Shown: positions 42,542 through 52,370 of the stretch, in pieces
Layout: each line of letters starts with the position of its first letter
How positions within the stretch are numbered: the first letter of the stretch is position 1
Origin: Thermostichus vulcanus str. 'Rupite'
GTDB lineage: Bacteria; Cyanobacteriota; Cyanobacteriia; Thermostichales; Thermostichaceae
Direction: 5' to 3'
Length of the DNA stretch: 64,000 bases
NCBI RefSeq assembly: GCF_022848905.1
Contig: NZ_JAFIRA010000006.1
Span: 1-64,000, forward strand
Position numbers and translations under genes: made by a program
The notes under the pieces: model-generated
What the model was told of the DNA's origin: nothing
Seen by the model: the letters and a program-made list of their open reading frames with translations, nothing else
The model's database searches: none

Positions 42542-44308
42542 TTGGCCCGATCCAGATCCCATTTACAGCAACTGGCCCACTACCTGCGCCCCTACCAACG
42601 GCAAGTGGCTTTGGGGATTGGATCCCTGATGTTGGTGAACGGCTTTGGGGTTTTTCTGCCCTGGTACATCAAGCTGGTGATCGATGATCTGAGCCAAAAT
42701 CTGGCCTCTTTGCAGGCTCAGCGCATTGTCCTTTATGCCCTGACGGTGTTGGTTGTCTCCAGCCTGATGATGGGGATCCGCATCGCCTCGCGAGTCTGGA
42801 TGTTTGGGGTGGGTCGGCAGGTGGAGTTTCACCTCAAACAAGCGATCTTCGAACATTTGCTCACCCTGCAACCCTCCTACTTTGCGCAGCAGACCATTGG
42901 CGATATCCTTACCCGCATTACCAGCGATGTGGAAAATATCCGGCGGCTACTCGGATTTGCCCTGCTCAATTTGGCCAACACCATCTTTGCCTATGGCACC
43001 ACCTTGCCGGCCATGTTTTGGATTAATCCGCGCCTGAGCACCTTGGCCCTGTCGGTGTTTCCGGTGATGCTGGTGCTGGTGAAGCTAACCAGTGCCCGGC
43101 TACAACAGCAACAATTGCGGGTGCAACAGCGGTTGGCGGAGCTGAGCGATTTGATTCAGGAGGATATAAACGGCATCACCCTGATCAAGGTCTACGGCCA
43201 GGAACACCACGAACAAGCGGAATTTCGCCGCCAAAATCAACAGCTTTTACAGGCCAACTTGCGCCTAGCCCTGACCCGCAACCTCCTGTTCCCCTCTCTG
43301 GTGGCCTTGGTCAGCCTCAGCTTGTTGGTGTTATTGGCGGTGGGAGGGCCACAAATTGCCTCAGGTGTGCTGACGATCGGCGATTTTTCCGCCCTGACTC
43401 TCTACATCGAGCGGCTGGTTTTCCCAACGGCTCTGCTGGGCTTTACCATCACCGCCTATCAACGGGGGCAGGTGAGCCTGGAGCGGATCGATGCCCTGCT
43501 GGCGGTAGAACCCACGATTCAAGATGCCCCAACGGCTTTGCCGCTGCTGCCGGAAAGCGTGCGCGGCCAGATCGAAGCCCGTGGTCTGACCTTCTCTTTT
43601 GCTGACGCCAAGACCCCGGCTTTGGATCAGTTGCAGTTTCGCATTGAACCGGGCCAGATGGTAGCGATTGTCGGGCCGATTGGAGCTGGCAAATCCACCC
43701 TCGCCAATGCGATTCCCCATCTGCTGGAAATTCAGCCGGGGCAACTGTTTTTGGATGGCCGGGATATCACCCAAATTCAACTGGGATCCCTGCGCCAGGC
43801 CATCGCCTATGTACCCCAGGAGAGCTTTCTGTTCAGCGCCACGGTCCGTGACAATATCCGCTACGGCAAACCGGAAGCGGAAGATTGGGAAGTGGAGCTA
43901 GCAGCCAAAGCCGCCCATATCCACCCGGAAATCCTCAATTTCCCCAAAGGTTATGACACACTCGTCGGGGAGCGGGGGATCACCCTTTCGGGCGGGCAAC
44001 GGCAACGGGTGGCTCTAGCCCGCGCCTTGCTGGTGGATGCGCCCATTTTAATCCTGGATGACTCCCTCTCCAGCGTCGATAATCAAACCGCCCAGTCGAT
44101 TCTCTACACCCTGCGCCACGCCACTGCCCAGAAGACGGTGATTTTCATCGCCCATCGCCTTACAGCAGTTGTGGATGCTGATCAAATTTTGGTCATGGAA
44201 GGGGGACGGATTGTGCAAAGGGGATCCCATGCGGAGCTGCTGGCCGATACCGAGGGGTTATATGCCTCCCTTTGGGCCAAACAGAAGTTGGAAGAGGTGC
44301 TGGTTTGA
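42542..44308 (+). CDS. ABC half-transporter, MsbA/multidrug type
   Basis: A 588-residue protein with a six-helix transmembrane domain (about 15-310) and an ATPase domain. PSYFAQQTIGDILTRITSDV is the TMD coupling signature. Walker A GPIGAGKSTL, Q-loop VPQESFLF, signature LSGGQRQRVALARAL, Walker B ILILDDSLSSVD and AHRLTAVVDAD are intact. Walker B ends in Asp (DDSLS) rather than the common Glu, which occurs in one subunit of heterodimeric exporters. The start appears to be TTG 42542 with CAGGGAG upstream; the first in-frame ATG (residue 31) is too late. Confidence 0.88.
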   Translation: MARSRSHLQQLAHYLRPYQRQVALGIGSLMLVNGFGVFLPWYIKLVIDDLSQNLASLQAQRIVLYALTVLVVSSLMMGIRIASRVWMFGVGRQVEFHLKQAIFEHLLTLQPSYFAQQTIGDILTRITSDVENIRRLLGFALLNLANTIFAYGTTLPAMFWINPRLSTLALSVFPVMLVLVKLTSARLQQQQLRVQQRLAELSDLIQEDINGITLIKVYGQEHHEQAEFRRQNQQLLQANLRLALTRNLLFPSLVALVSLSLLVLLAVGGPQIASGVLTIGDFSALTLYIERLVFPTALLGFTITAYQRGQVSLERIDALLAVEPTIQDAPTALPLLPESVRGQIEARGLTFSFADAKTPALDQLQFRIEPGQMVAIVGPIGAGKSTLANAIPHLLEIQPGQLFLDGRDITQIQLGSLRQAIAYVPQESFLFSATVRDNIRYGKPEAEDWEVELAAKAAHIHPEILNFPKGYDTLVGERGITLSGGQRQRVALARALLVDAPILILDDSLSSVDNQTAQSILYTLRHATAQKTVIFIAHRLTAVVDADQILVMEGGRIVQRGSHAELLADTEGLYASLWAKQKLEEVLV

Positions 44309-44365
44309 AGCTGTCCTGGCATCCGACTCCAAACTCCAAAACGAGCTGGAGAGTCCTAAAGACCA

Positions 44366-46720
44366 CTAGGAAGGGCGCTCAGTTTGTTGGGCTTGTGTAA
44401 AGGTATGGGCAAAGTAGTTGGCGGTGCTGGGCCGGATCAACCCCTGCTGGACAAGGGTTTCCCCTAGCCGCAGGCCACTTTGCCGATGAACTTGCAGGGC
44501 CTGTTGCAGCTGTTCAGCGCTCACCAACCCAGCCGCCTGCAGGTATTCCCCCAATCGCTGACATCCGCCCAATCGCGCCGCATACCCTTCATCACTAAAA
44601 AACCGGATGGTGGCCACTTGCAAACCCAGGTGGGCGGTAAGGATATCCGTTAGCCTTCCCCCCTGCCGCTGCCACAGATCTAACACCTCCTGTACCTGCT
44701 GCCGGGTGATCAAATCGGCTTTGCGCAAACGGATAAACAGTTGCCGAGACCAAGGAGTAAGCACCGGGGATCCCGTCACCGGATCGGCTTGTAGGGTGCC
44801 ATCGTCGCTAGGGTCTAGGGCGGGTGTTGGGATCCCTTGAGAAGCTCCAGAAAAGTTGGAGGAGTTAGAAGAGATCCGTTGCTGCCGTTCCAGTTGGGCT
44901 TGCAGTAAGCGATTGCGCATCTGCTCCGCCTTCAGTTCCTGTTGCAGAGTTTCCAAACTCTGGCGATAGGACTTCATCAGTTGCTGGGCATTCTGCAGCT
45001 GTTGGGCCAGTTGCTGTTGCTCTGCAAAAGTTGCCAGTTTTTTTTGAACGGCTGATAGTTCCTGTCTCAGCCGAGCGGTGGTGGCTTGCGCCTGTTGCAG
45101 TTGGGTCTGTTGTTTTTGAGCCAGTTGTTGGTAGTGTTGCTGTGAGGTTTGCGACCGTTGGAGCGCTTCGCCCAATTTGGCGATGTGAGTTTTGGCCTGG
45201 TTGAGTTTTTGCACCAGCGGTTGTACCTGCTGAGTCAGGGCCTGGTAGCGCTGTTGCAACGGCTGCATCTGTTTCAAGGTTTGGCTCAGCTTCTGGAGCT
45301 GGGTGCGCAGATGTTCCACCTCTTGTCGGGCTTGTTGGGCCTGTTGGCTGGCCTGCTGCTGTTCTGCCAGTTGGGCCTGCAGTTGGTTGATGTGCTCTTG
45401 ATGGTGCTGCAGTAGAGCTTGCCGCTCTTGGGAGTGTGCTTCTGCCTGTTGAGTTAAGTTGGCTTCCAGCTCATCGATATTGCGATAGAGCTGCAGCACC
45501 AACTTTTCCTGCTGAGCAGTTCGCTGTTGCTGTTCAGCCAGGGCTGCTCGCTCACTTTGCAGGGTTTGTTTCAATTGGAGCCATTGAGCTTGCTGGGATC
45601 CCTCCCCTTGGGCAACCGCCTGCTGCAGCTTGGCCAGTTGAGCTTCCAACTCCTGAATGCGCCGCTGATAACTACTCACCAAAGCCGCATGGGCATTGGC
45701 CTGCTGGGACTGTTGATCGAGGCGACTTTGCAGCTCCGCCTGCCGTTCCGCCAGCAGTTCCCGCAACTGAAAAACCTGCTGTTGATGCACCCGCACCAAT
45801 TCGGCTTCCGCTTCCGAACGTTCCTGTTGTACCTGTTGCAGGCGGTTTTCCAGGGTTTGGATACGTTCTTCGTAGGCCCGCTGAAATTCCAGCACCTGCT
45901 CATTCATACGCTGGATGCTGGCATCCCATTCCCGCTGCTGTAACTCCAGTTCCAGTTCCAGAGCGGCAATGCGGTTGCGATAGCCCATCAACTGGGTGGT
46001 GGGAGTGCCCGTTTCCAACTCCAAGTTAGAAAAAGGGATCTCCGTTGGATCCGGCAGGATCACGGGTTTGGGAGTAGGAGCCAAGGACTCCAGGGATCCC
46101 TGGTCGCCATAACTTAGCGGCCCCCTGACCACCAACTCTGCTTGCCCGGCTTCGGATTCGCCGACTGAAGGTATGGCCAAATCGACGAGCTCATCCAGTT
46201 CTTCTGCATCGGCTGCTTCCACTGGGTCGAACCCTTCCGGCACTGCGCGACTCAGGGCTTGCCAGGCATTGACCCCGGATATCCCTCGCAGTTGTTCTTG
46301 TTCGCTCAGGATGTGTTCCAGAACCGCCGGCTGAATCCAGCCTTTCCAGATTAGGATTTCTCCCAATTTGCGCCCATAGCGTCGTTGTTGGGCGAGGGCA
46401 ATGCGCAGTTGATCAAACTCGATGTAACCGCGGGCCACCAAAATTTCCCCTAAACAGAGGGATTGGCTGGAGGTGAATTGGTACAGTTGCTGCGGTGAAA
46501 TCCACTGTTTTTCTAGGCAAACCTCGCCAAAGCGCAGATGGGTTTGTTGCTGCTCTCGCAAGGCTTGGGCCAACTGAGCCTGGGTCAATAGGCCAGCCCG
46601 TACCAACTGCTGCCCCAAGGGAATGGGCTCTTTCACCCGTGAAACCGGCGATCCAGCAGTACTTTCCCCTAACCCGGTCATATCGCTAGGGGGCTCGGGG
46701 ATATGGGAAAAGCCAGTCAT
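44366..46720 (-). CDS. Large coiled-coil protein with MshEN-like motifs at both ends
   Basis: A 784-residue protein without signal peptide. At the N-terminus (about 33-135) four copies of the R-L-G-x-x-L-x-x-x-G-L-[LI]-x-x-x-Q-L helical motif appear (PLGQQLVRAGLLTQAQLAQA, LRFGEVCLEKQWISPQQL, CLGEILVARGYIEFDQL, KLGEILIWKGWIQPAVL), as in the GspE/PilB N-terminal (MshEN) domain that can bind c-di-GMP. A Gln-rich coiled coil covers about 245-615. The C-terminus (about 655-770) has three or four further motifs (RLGEYLQAAGLVSAEQL, RLGETLVQQGLIRPSTA). No ATPase domain is present. A scaffold for pili or another surface machine is a guess. Confidence 0.7.
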   Translation of the reverse strand: MTGFSHIPEPPSDMTGLGESTAGSPVSRVKEPIPLGQQLVRAGLLTQAQLAQALREQQQTHLRFGEVCLEKQWISPQQLYQFTSSQSLCLGEILVARGYIEFDQLRIALAQQRRYGRKLGEILIWKGWIQPAVLEHILSEQEQLRGISGVNAWQALSRAVPEGFDPVEAADAEELDELVDLAIPSVGESEAGQAELVVRGPLSYGDQGSLESLAPTPKPVILPDPTEIPFSNLELETGTPTTQLMGYRNRIAALELELELQQREWDASIQRMNEQVLEFQRAYEERIQTLENRLQQVQQERSEAEAELVRVHQQQVFQLRELLAERQAELQSRLDQQSQQANAHAALVSSYQRRIQELEAQLAKLQQAVAQGEGSQQAQWLQLKQTLQSERAALAEQQQRTAQQEKLVLQLYRNIDELEANLTQQAEAHSQERQALLQHHQEHINQLQAQLAEQQQASQQAQQARQEVEHLRTQLQKLSQTLKQMQPLQQRYQALTQQVQPLVQKLNQAKTHIAKLGEALQRSQTSQQHYQQLAQKQQTQLQQAQATTARLRQELSAVQKKLATFAEQQQLAQQLQNAQQLMKSYRQSLETLQQELKAEQMRNRLLQAQLERQQRISSNSSNFSGASQGIPTPALDPSDDGTLQADPVTGSPVLTPWSRQLFIRLRKADLITRQQVQEVLDLWQRQGGRLTDILTAHLGLQVATIRFFSDEGYAARLGGCQRLGEYLQAAGLVSAEQLQQALQVHRQSGLRLGETLVQQGLIRPSTANYFAHTFTQAQQTERPS

Positions 46721-46940
46721 GGATGACTCAATTCCTCAGAGGGATGGGAACAGGAGGGAAAGCAGAAGGCTAGCCAGATTATAGATCAGACGTTTTGAGA
46801 TACTGGTGTTTTTGCGGTTGCTTAATGGTTAGGTTATACACTTTTTTGGAGTCATTACACGGACGATAAGCTAAACTACCCCTAGTCAGGTGAGTCGCCC
46901 AAGAGGTAGCGTAGGCTCCAGGGATATGGGGGCTAGGGGG

Positions 46941-48536
46941 ATGGAAGCGGTCAGTATCGATCTTCAGAACTTGTTCAAACAGGCAGGGATCCAACCGCAC
47001 TTGGCCCAGGGATCCCTCAATGGGGTGAGGGTGAGGGGTCTCTGTACCGACTCTCGCCAGGTAAAAGCAGGGGATCTGTTTTTTGGGGTGTTGGGCACTC
47101 AGGTGGATGGAGGGCGGTTTGTTCACGCAGCTCTACAGGCCGGGGCTGGGGCAGCCTTGATCTCCCAAGAGGCTTGGGCCAGCGTCGGTTCTGAATCTTT
47201 ACAAGTCTTCTCCGCGCCGATCGCGACAGCGGGACGTAGTCCTATTTTTCTCCTGCCTGCTGCTGCTCTCTCCCAAGGGATAGCCCAGGTGGCGGCTGCT
47301 TTCTATGGCTTTCCCGCTCGCCATCTCACTCTAGTAGGGGTAACCGGCACCAACGGCAAAACCACCACCACCCATTTGATCGAATATCTTTTGCAGGCAG
47401 CGGGCCGGCCTACTGCCCTACTCGGCACCCTCTACAACCGCTGGCCTGGACATAGCCAGATGGCCACACACACCACCCTGTTTCCCATCGAGCTACAGCG
47501 GAGCTTAAACGAGGCTTACAGCGCCGGGGCGCAAGTGGCGGTGATGGAGGTGAGTTCTCATGCCCTTGCCCAGGATCGGGTATGGGGCTGTTCGTTTCAG
47601 GCGGCGGTTTGGACGAACCTGACCCAGGATCATCTGGACTTTCACCCCACCCTGGAAGACTATTGGCAGGCGAAAGCCACCCTCTTCCAGCCGGAGTATC
47701 TCCAGGGGCGGGCCTTGATTAACTGGGATGATGCCGGCGGCCGACGGCTCTTGGCAGGATGGGATCCCGCACAGGCCGGTGCTACCCAGCCGGAACCTTG
47801 GGCTTATTCTTTACAGCCGCTACAAGGGCTCCCGGGATTATGGCCCACTGAGGTGGAGTTGCACGCCACAGGTCTGAAAGCAACCCTCCACACCCCGGTT
47901 GGTTCTGGTGCGGTCGAGGCCCCCCTCGTGGGATCCTTTAACCTGTCCAATCTCTTGGCAGCCGTAGGGGTAGCCCTGCACTTGGGGATCCCCCTCGAAA
48001 CCATTCAAGCGGCTTTGCCCCATTTTCCAGGTGTACCGGGGCGGGTGGAACGGGTGACGGTGCCGGGGCAGGACATTACCGTGATTGTGGACTATGCCCA
48101 TACACCCGATGGGTTGGACAACCTGTTGCGGGCAATCCGACCGCAGGTGCAAGGACAACTGATCTGTGTGTTTGGCTGTGGGGGGGATCGGGATCGGGGA
48201 AAACGACCCCAGATGGGCCGCATTGCTGCCGAATGGGCAGATCAGGTGATTGTCACCTCCGATAATCCCCGTACCGAGGATCCGCAGCGGATTTTAACGG
48301 ATATTGTCGCTGGGATCCCGCTGTCCCCTAAGTTGGTCGAGGTGGATCGTCGTCAGGCCATCCAACAGGCCATTCTCTCGGCCCAGCCCGGAGATACGGT
48401 GGTGATTGCCGGCAAAGGCCACGAAGACTATCAAATTCTCGGTACCCAAAAGATCCACTTCGATGACCGCGAAGAAGCCCGCCGTGCCCTTGCCCTGCGC
48501 ACCTGTGGATCAGAGGGGATCCCGAACCCAGACTAA
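46941..48536 (+). CDS. murE: UDP-MurNAc-tripeptide synthetase MurE
   Basis: Mur ligase adding the third amino acid to the peptidoglycan precursor. [20 protein letters not shown] is the ATP loop, [16 protein letters not shown] and [10 protein letters not shown]-like ([13 protein letters not shown]) the conserved blocks, [20 protein letters not shown] and [17 protein letters not shown] the C-terminal domain. The D-N-P-R motif ([11 protein letters not shown]) indicates meso-diaminopimelate as substrate, as expected in a cyanobacterium. I use ATG 46941, closest to the family N-terminus; the frame opens at 46890. It overlaps the end of carA by 4 bases, tail to tail. Confidence 0.95.
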   Translation: MEAVSIDLQNLFKQAGIQPHLAQGSLNGVRVRGLCTDSRQVKAGDLFFGVLGTQVDGGRFVHAALQAGAGAALISQEAWASVGSESLQVFSAPIATAGRSPIFLLPAAALSQGIAQVAAAFYGFPARHLTLVGVTGTNGKTTTTHLIEYLLQAAGRPTALLGTLYNRWPGHSQMATHTTLFPIELQRSLNEAYSAGAQVAVMEVSSHALAQDRVWGCSFQAAVWTNLTQDHLDFHPTLEDYWQAKATLFQPEYLQGRALINWDDAGGRRLLAGWDPAQAGATQPEPWAYSLQPLQGLPGLWPTEVELHATGLKATLHTPVGSGAVEAPLVGSFNLSNLLAAVGVALHLGIPLETIQAALPHFPGVPGRVERVTVPGQDITVIVDYAHTPDGLDNLLRAIRPQVQGQLICVFGCGGDRDRGKRPQMGRIAAEWADQVIVTSDNPRTEDPQRILTDIVAGIPLSPKLVEVDRRQAIQQAILSAQPGDTVVIAGKGHEDYQILGTQKIHFDDREEARRALALRTCGSEGIPNPD

Positions 48537-49735
48537 GCGCCAGACTGGGAACGATTCTTCAGCATCAATTCCACAAACTCCTGGAACAGGTAGTCTGCAT
48601 CATGGGGGCCGGGACTGGCCTCTGGGTGATACTGCACCGAAAACAGGGGCAACTGCCGGTGCCGGATCCCGGCCACGGTACGATCGTTCAAGTTCAAATG
48701 GCTAATCGCCGCCAGTTCAGACGGGATCGACTCTGCATCGACGGCAAAGCCGTGGTTTTGGCTGGTGATCTCCACTTGCCGCTCCAATCCACAGGGATGA
48801 TTCAGCCCGCGATGGCCAAATTTCAGCTTAAAGGTGGATCCGCCCAGGGCGAGGTTGAGGATCTGATGCCCCAGACAAATGCCAAATAGGGGTTTCTGGG
48901 TTTGCAGCAGCGCTTGGGCCGTTCGAATCGCTTGCGTTTCCGCAGCGGGATCCCCTGGCCCATTGGAAAGAAAGACCCCATCCGGCGCGTAACTGAGCAC
49001 CTGTTCCGGCGTGGCATCGGCAGGCAACACCATCACCCGGCAGCCGTAACGGGTCAACCGCCGCAGGATATTCCGCTTAATGCCAAAGTCCAAAGCCACC
49101 ACCCGCAACGGCGGATCCGGCACTGGGATCCCTTGGCTGCGCCCATAATCCCAGTCGGCAGGGGTGGGTTCCAGCCATTCATAGGGTTGGGGAGTGGTAA
49201 CCTCCGCCACCAAACTCAGCCCCTGCATGGAAGGTGCTGCCCGTACCTGCTCCAGCAATGCTTTTGGATCCAAAATCTCGGTGGAAATGGCCCCATTCAT
49301 CACCCCTTGCGAGCGCAGCCGCCGCGCCAGAGCGCGGGTATCCACACCGGTAATGCCCGGGATCCCGTGCTGGCGTAGGTATTCGGGCAGACTGCCGGTG
49401 GCTCGCCAAGAGCTAACCAACCGGGATACATTGCGAGCAATAACCCCCTTGGCCTGGGGCCTAGCCGACTCTTCATCCAGGTTGTTCACGCCAGTATTGC
49501 CCAATTCCGGGCAGGTAAAGGTAATCAGCTGCCCCCGGTAGCTGGGATCCGTGATCACTTCCTGGTAACCGGTCATGCCGGTGTTGAAGACCACTTCGCC
49601 AATAGCAGTGCCAGATGCACCAAATGACCACCCTGAAAAAGAGGTACCATCAGCCAGTACCAGCAGCGCCGGTCGAAGAGTCTGCCGAAGCTTTTCAAGC
49701 TTGTTTTCCTGTGCAAGTGCTGGTGAACTAGCCAT
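48533..49735 (-). CDS. carA: Carbamoyl-phosphate synthase small subunit
   Basis: Glutamine amidotransferase subunit that supplies ammonia for carbamoyl phosphate (arginine and pyrimidine synthesis). [20 protein letters not shown] ... [20 protein letters not shown] is the N-terminal domain; [18 protein letters not shown] contains the nucleophile Cys, and [13 protein letters not shown] the catalytic His-x-Glu. The length from ATG 49735 is 400, typical. It follows the minor pilin genes on the same strand at 63 bp; whether they share a transcript is unknown. Confidence 0.95.
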   Translation of the reverse strand: MASSPALAQENKLEKLRQTLRPALLVLADGTSFSGWSFGASGTAIGEVVFNTGMTGYQEVITDPSYRGQLITFTCPELGNTGVNNLDEESARPQAKGVIARNVSRLVSSWRATGSLPEYLRQHGIPGITGVDTRALARRLRSQGVMNGAISTEILDPKALLEQVRAAPSMQGLSLVAEVTTPQPYEWLEPTPADWDYGRSQGIPVPDPPLRVVALDFGIKRNILRRLTRYGCRVMVLPADATPEQVLSYAPDGVFLSNGPGDPAAETQAIRTAQALLQTQKPLFGICLGHQILNLALGGSTFKLKFGHRGLNHPCGLERQVEITSQNHGFAVDAESIPSELAAISHLNLNDRTVAGIRHRQLPLFSVQYHPEASPGPHDADYLFQEFVELMLKNRSQSGA

Positions 49736-49797
49736 GCAGCATCCAATCAATCTAAGCTTTACTGCCTGACCATAATACCTTTCTTAGCAAACCGACA

Positions 49798-50346
49798 CTA
49801 GCTAGCTTCCTCATTATCTGTTGCACCAGCACAGGCAGGGTTGTTATCCTTACGAACTGTACCCAAAAGGGTACTGACTATGACACAACGATTTTCCCCC
49901 TGAGAATAGGTGCTGCTCACAACAAACCGACCCAAGAAACGGGCCCGACCCTCTGAGTCAAAAACAGCTCTTCCACCATTAAAGTTGTTGGCCACCGTTA
50001 CATAATTATTCAATCGAACTCGCTGACAAGAAGCCGGTTCATCACACAGAGCATTTTCATCTTCAATAACAAGCGTAGGCACGTTGGGATCCGTATTATC
50101 AACAGCAACCACCCAAGCTCTACCTCGTAGAGATGCTCTCGCATTGGTGCGGGCAGTACGTAAAGCTCTCTCAACACGATTTTGTGCATCATCCAACTGG
50201 ATCCGTGCCCATATGTTGATCCCAGACGGAATAGTGATCACAGCCAGAATGCCAACAATAACAATGACGGCCAAGACCTCTGTTAGCGTGAAGCCTCTTG
50301 CTCGAACAGTTCTACTCAGGCTAGACATCTTAATAGGGGCAAACAT
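49798..50346 (-). CDS. Minor pilin, GspH/FimT-like (hps-type pseudopilin)
   Basis: A 182-residue type IV pilin-like protein. The prepilin site is RARG/FTLTEVLAVIVIVGIL with Glu at +5, followed by one hydrophobic helix. The body has GspH-like beta features and Cys pairs (ALCDEPASC; NRCVIVS ... NPAC) that could form disulfides. GGGAG lies 9 bases before ATG 50346. Last of four genes reading from the giant protein at 59846; it would be processed by PilD and placed at a pilus tip or pseudopilus. Confidence 0.82.
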   Translation of the reverse strand: MFAPIKMSSLSRTVRARGFTLTEVLAVIVIVGILAVITIPSGINIWARIQLDDAQNRVERALRTARTNARASLRGRAWVVAVDNTDPNVPTLVIEDENALCDEPASCQRVRLNNYVTVANNFNGGRAVFDSEGRARFLGRFVVSSTYSQGENRCVIVSTLLGTVRKDNNPACAGATDNEEAS

Positions 50347-50375
50347 AGGTACGCACTCCCACTTGATCGAGTAGT

Positions 50376-51482
50376 TCAGGCTTGTCGATTAAACACGCCA
50401 CGGGACAAAACCTGAGTTTGCATGGTTGTCAGATAGCGAGAGATCTGCTCTGCATCAACACTGGTTGCGTCCTGAATATATCGCCGGAAAAGGCCAGGAT
50501 TTGAGCGCTCCATAGCCGTCGCAGTGATATTAATAATCACATCCTGAGGTAGATTTGCAGCGGCACTGCGGCGAACACAGACATAAAAACCCACGTCATT
50601 TTCGTTCGTATTCAGTCCACTAAAAGTTACTGATGCAGGCTTACCTCCCCCAAACGCATATCCTTGAGGGCAAGCAGGAGCCACCTGTGGACTCCCTTGA
50701 CGGCTGCTAAAGATATTCGAGACTAAGGAACGTGGTACACCTCCAGTTGTACCTGCCTGATTGGCAATGGGAGTCTGATCATCCGGAACCCGAGGCCAAC
50801 TCAAGAAACCGGCCTGAAAGGGATCCGGATCCTCTACAAAGAATGGGCTACGGGCAGTACAGTCTTCATTGAAAGGTTGCAACTCAAAACGAGTAATCCG
50901 GGCATTTCCCTCCCAAGGAGTTGTTGAGCCATCCGCTAAATTGCCAGCATTATTGTAGTTACGTCGTAAGTAGTAAACCACTAAGGTGTATATGTTGCGC
51001 CTACGGCGAATATTTTCCCAATCACCTACATTGTTTGGCAAGAATCCAGCAGGTGGGTTGGCAGGTAAGATTGCGCGACCCTCTCGAATGTCCTGTAGTG
51101 TTGGATCGCCTGCATAACAGGCTTGAGGAATCGGGCTAAGTTTCCAGAAAGCAACAACAGGGATGCTTCCAGCAGGTCTGCGAATCCAACCTGGATCGTA
51201 AAGCTCCTCAATTAGATCAGGGATCCCATCTCCATTAGGCTGCTCAGCATCATTATAAATATAGAGCGCTTCGGCCAAATCTTGCTGAATATACTGCATA
51301 GCTTGGGTAAGCTCTGCTTGTACCTGAGTTCGCCCGGTCTCTTCTCGATCTACCCGCATCGTTTGGATAACGATGCCACCGGTGGCAGCTAGAAAGATGG
51401 ATGCCATCAATGCAGCAACCAACAACTCGATCAGAGTAAAGCCCAAAACACGCTTGAAGCTTTGGCGAAAGAGTTTACCCAT
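50376..51482 (-). CDS. Minor pilin, PilW/GspJ-like (hps-type pseudopilin)
   Basis: A 368-residue prepilin-type protein. KRVLG/FTLIELLVAALMASIF is the peptidase site and helix with Glu at +5. The large soluble part includes Cys pairs (PQACYAGD; NEDCTARS; PACPQG; FYVCVRRS) and ends without known enzyme motifs. Its size and helix fit PilW-like minor pilins, and its place in the cluster fits the pseudopilins encoded next to hpsA in filamentous cyanobacteria. It lies 29 bp before the GspH-like gene. Confidence 0.82.
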   Translation of the reverse strand: MGKLFRQSFKRVLGFTLIELLVAALMASIFLAATGGIVIQTMRVDREETGRTQVQAELTQAMQYIQQDLAEALYIYNDAEQPNGDGIPDLIEELYDPGWIRRPAGSIPVVAFWKLSPIPQACYAGDPTLQDIREGRAILPANPPAGFLPNNVGDWENIRRRRNIYTLVVYYLRRNYNNAGNLADGSTTPWEGNARITRFELQPFNEDCTARSPFFVEDPDPFQAGFLSWPRVPDDQTPIANQAGTTGGVPRSLVSNIFSSRQGSPQVAPACPQGYAFGGGKPASVTFSGLNTNENDVGFYVCVRRSAAANLPQDVIINITATAMERSNPGLFRRYIQDATSVDAEQISRYLTTMQTQVLSRGVFNRQA

Positions 51483-51537
51483 GGCTCAATACCGTTGATC
51501 GTGTTGCTTGTCTTGTAGAGTTGTGTACACTCAATAT

Positions 51538-52281
51538 CTAAAGGCTAGGAACAGGAACAGGGAAGGCATCACAGCTATTAGTTGGGTTGGCAGTAGTAGC
51601 CAAAATTCCCCGACAAACATCTCCCAAATCAGCAGCCAAGTTAATTTCTAAAATTGAGCTCGCCATCGGAAACAGCCAAACATCGGCGTTGGCTAAGTTC
51701 TGATTAGCTGAAACTGACTCAGTCCGCAACCCAGGAAGCGCTTCTCGTGTCGCTTGGTTAAAAGAAAAACGGTGGTAAACCCTTACCCCCATCAAGAATG
51801 TGCAGGGGACTCCGACAATGACAGTGTTGTTGCGTCGGTCAATACAGTCTCCACCACTGTTTCGAAAGCTTTGGATGACATACTCCTCGGGGTTGCGCCC
51901 AGGCAGCTCAATTTGGGCCAAGCGAATAGAGTAATTTCCACCATCAGTATCCATATTGGCTGGCGGTGGGGTGCTATCTAAGGGATCCGCTCCAATTCTG
52001 GGTAGCCGAGCCAGTTGAACGGGATTCTGAAAAGCACCCGGACTCGCCGCTAGCTCCAGATCAACCAGAGTCCGAATGCGATCAACCTCTGCTTGGGCGA
52101 GTTGATTGGCGACTTCAACGCGCTCTGACATGGCACGACGATAGGCCACTAAGGTGAGGGCAGGGACAAGAGCCGCCATGGCGATGGCCACAATGATCAA
52201 AGAAGCCAAGACTTCGATAAGAGAAAACCCACCCTCTTGCCACCGATGGCGAAGGAGCAGCCAATTCGTCAACCGAGCCAT
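51538..52281 (-). CDS. Minor pilin, PilV/GspI-like (hps-type pseudopilin)
   Basis: A 247-residue prepilin-type protein. QEGG/FSLIEVLASLIIVAIAM carries the cleavage site and Glu at +5; the helix continues AALVPALTLVAYRRAMSERV. The soluble part has several Cys (GGDCIDRR; GVPCTFLMG; GDVCRGIL; NSCDAF). It lies 89 bp after the giant HpsA-like gene and 55 bp before the PilW-like gene. It would be an initiator or priming subunit of a pilus-like fibre. Confidence 0.82.
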   Translation of the reverse strand: MARLTNWLLLRHRWQEGGFSLIEVLASLIIVAIAMAALVPALTLVAYRRAMSERVEVANQLAQAEVDRIRTLVDLELAASPGAFQNPVQLARLPRIGADPLDSTPPPANMDTDGGNYSIRLAQIELPGRNPEEYVIQSFRNSGGDCIDRRNNTVIVGVPCTFLMGVRVYHRFSFNQATREALPGLRTESVSANQNLANADVWLFPMASSILEINLAADLGDVCRGILATTANPTNSCDAFPVPVPSL

Positions 52282-52370
52282 TGCCGGATTCTCCCTAACG
52301 ACCCTTTACCCTTTATCCAATACACACCTTTACTCTAACTGTACCCACAAGTCACAGAGGCGCCATCTCA

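Noticed and set aside
45436-46029. 197-codon plus-strand ORF rich in Ala/Pro
   Set aside because: Antisense to the Gln-rich coiled coil, whose codon bias creates open frames on the other strand.
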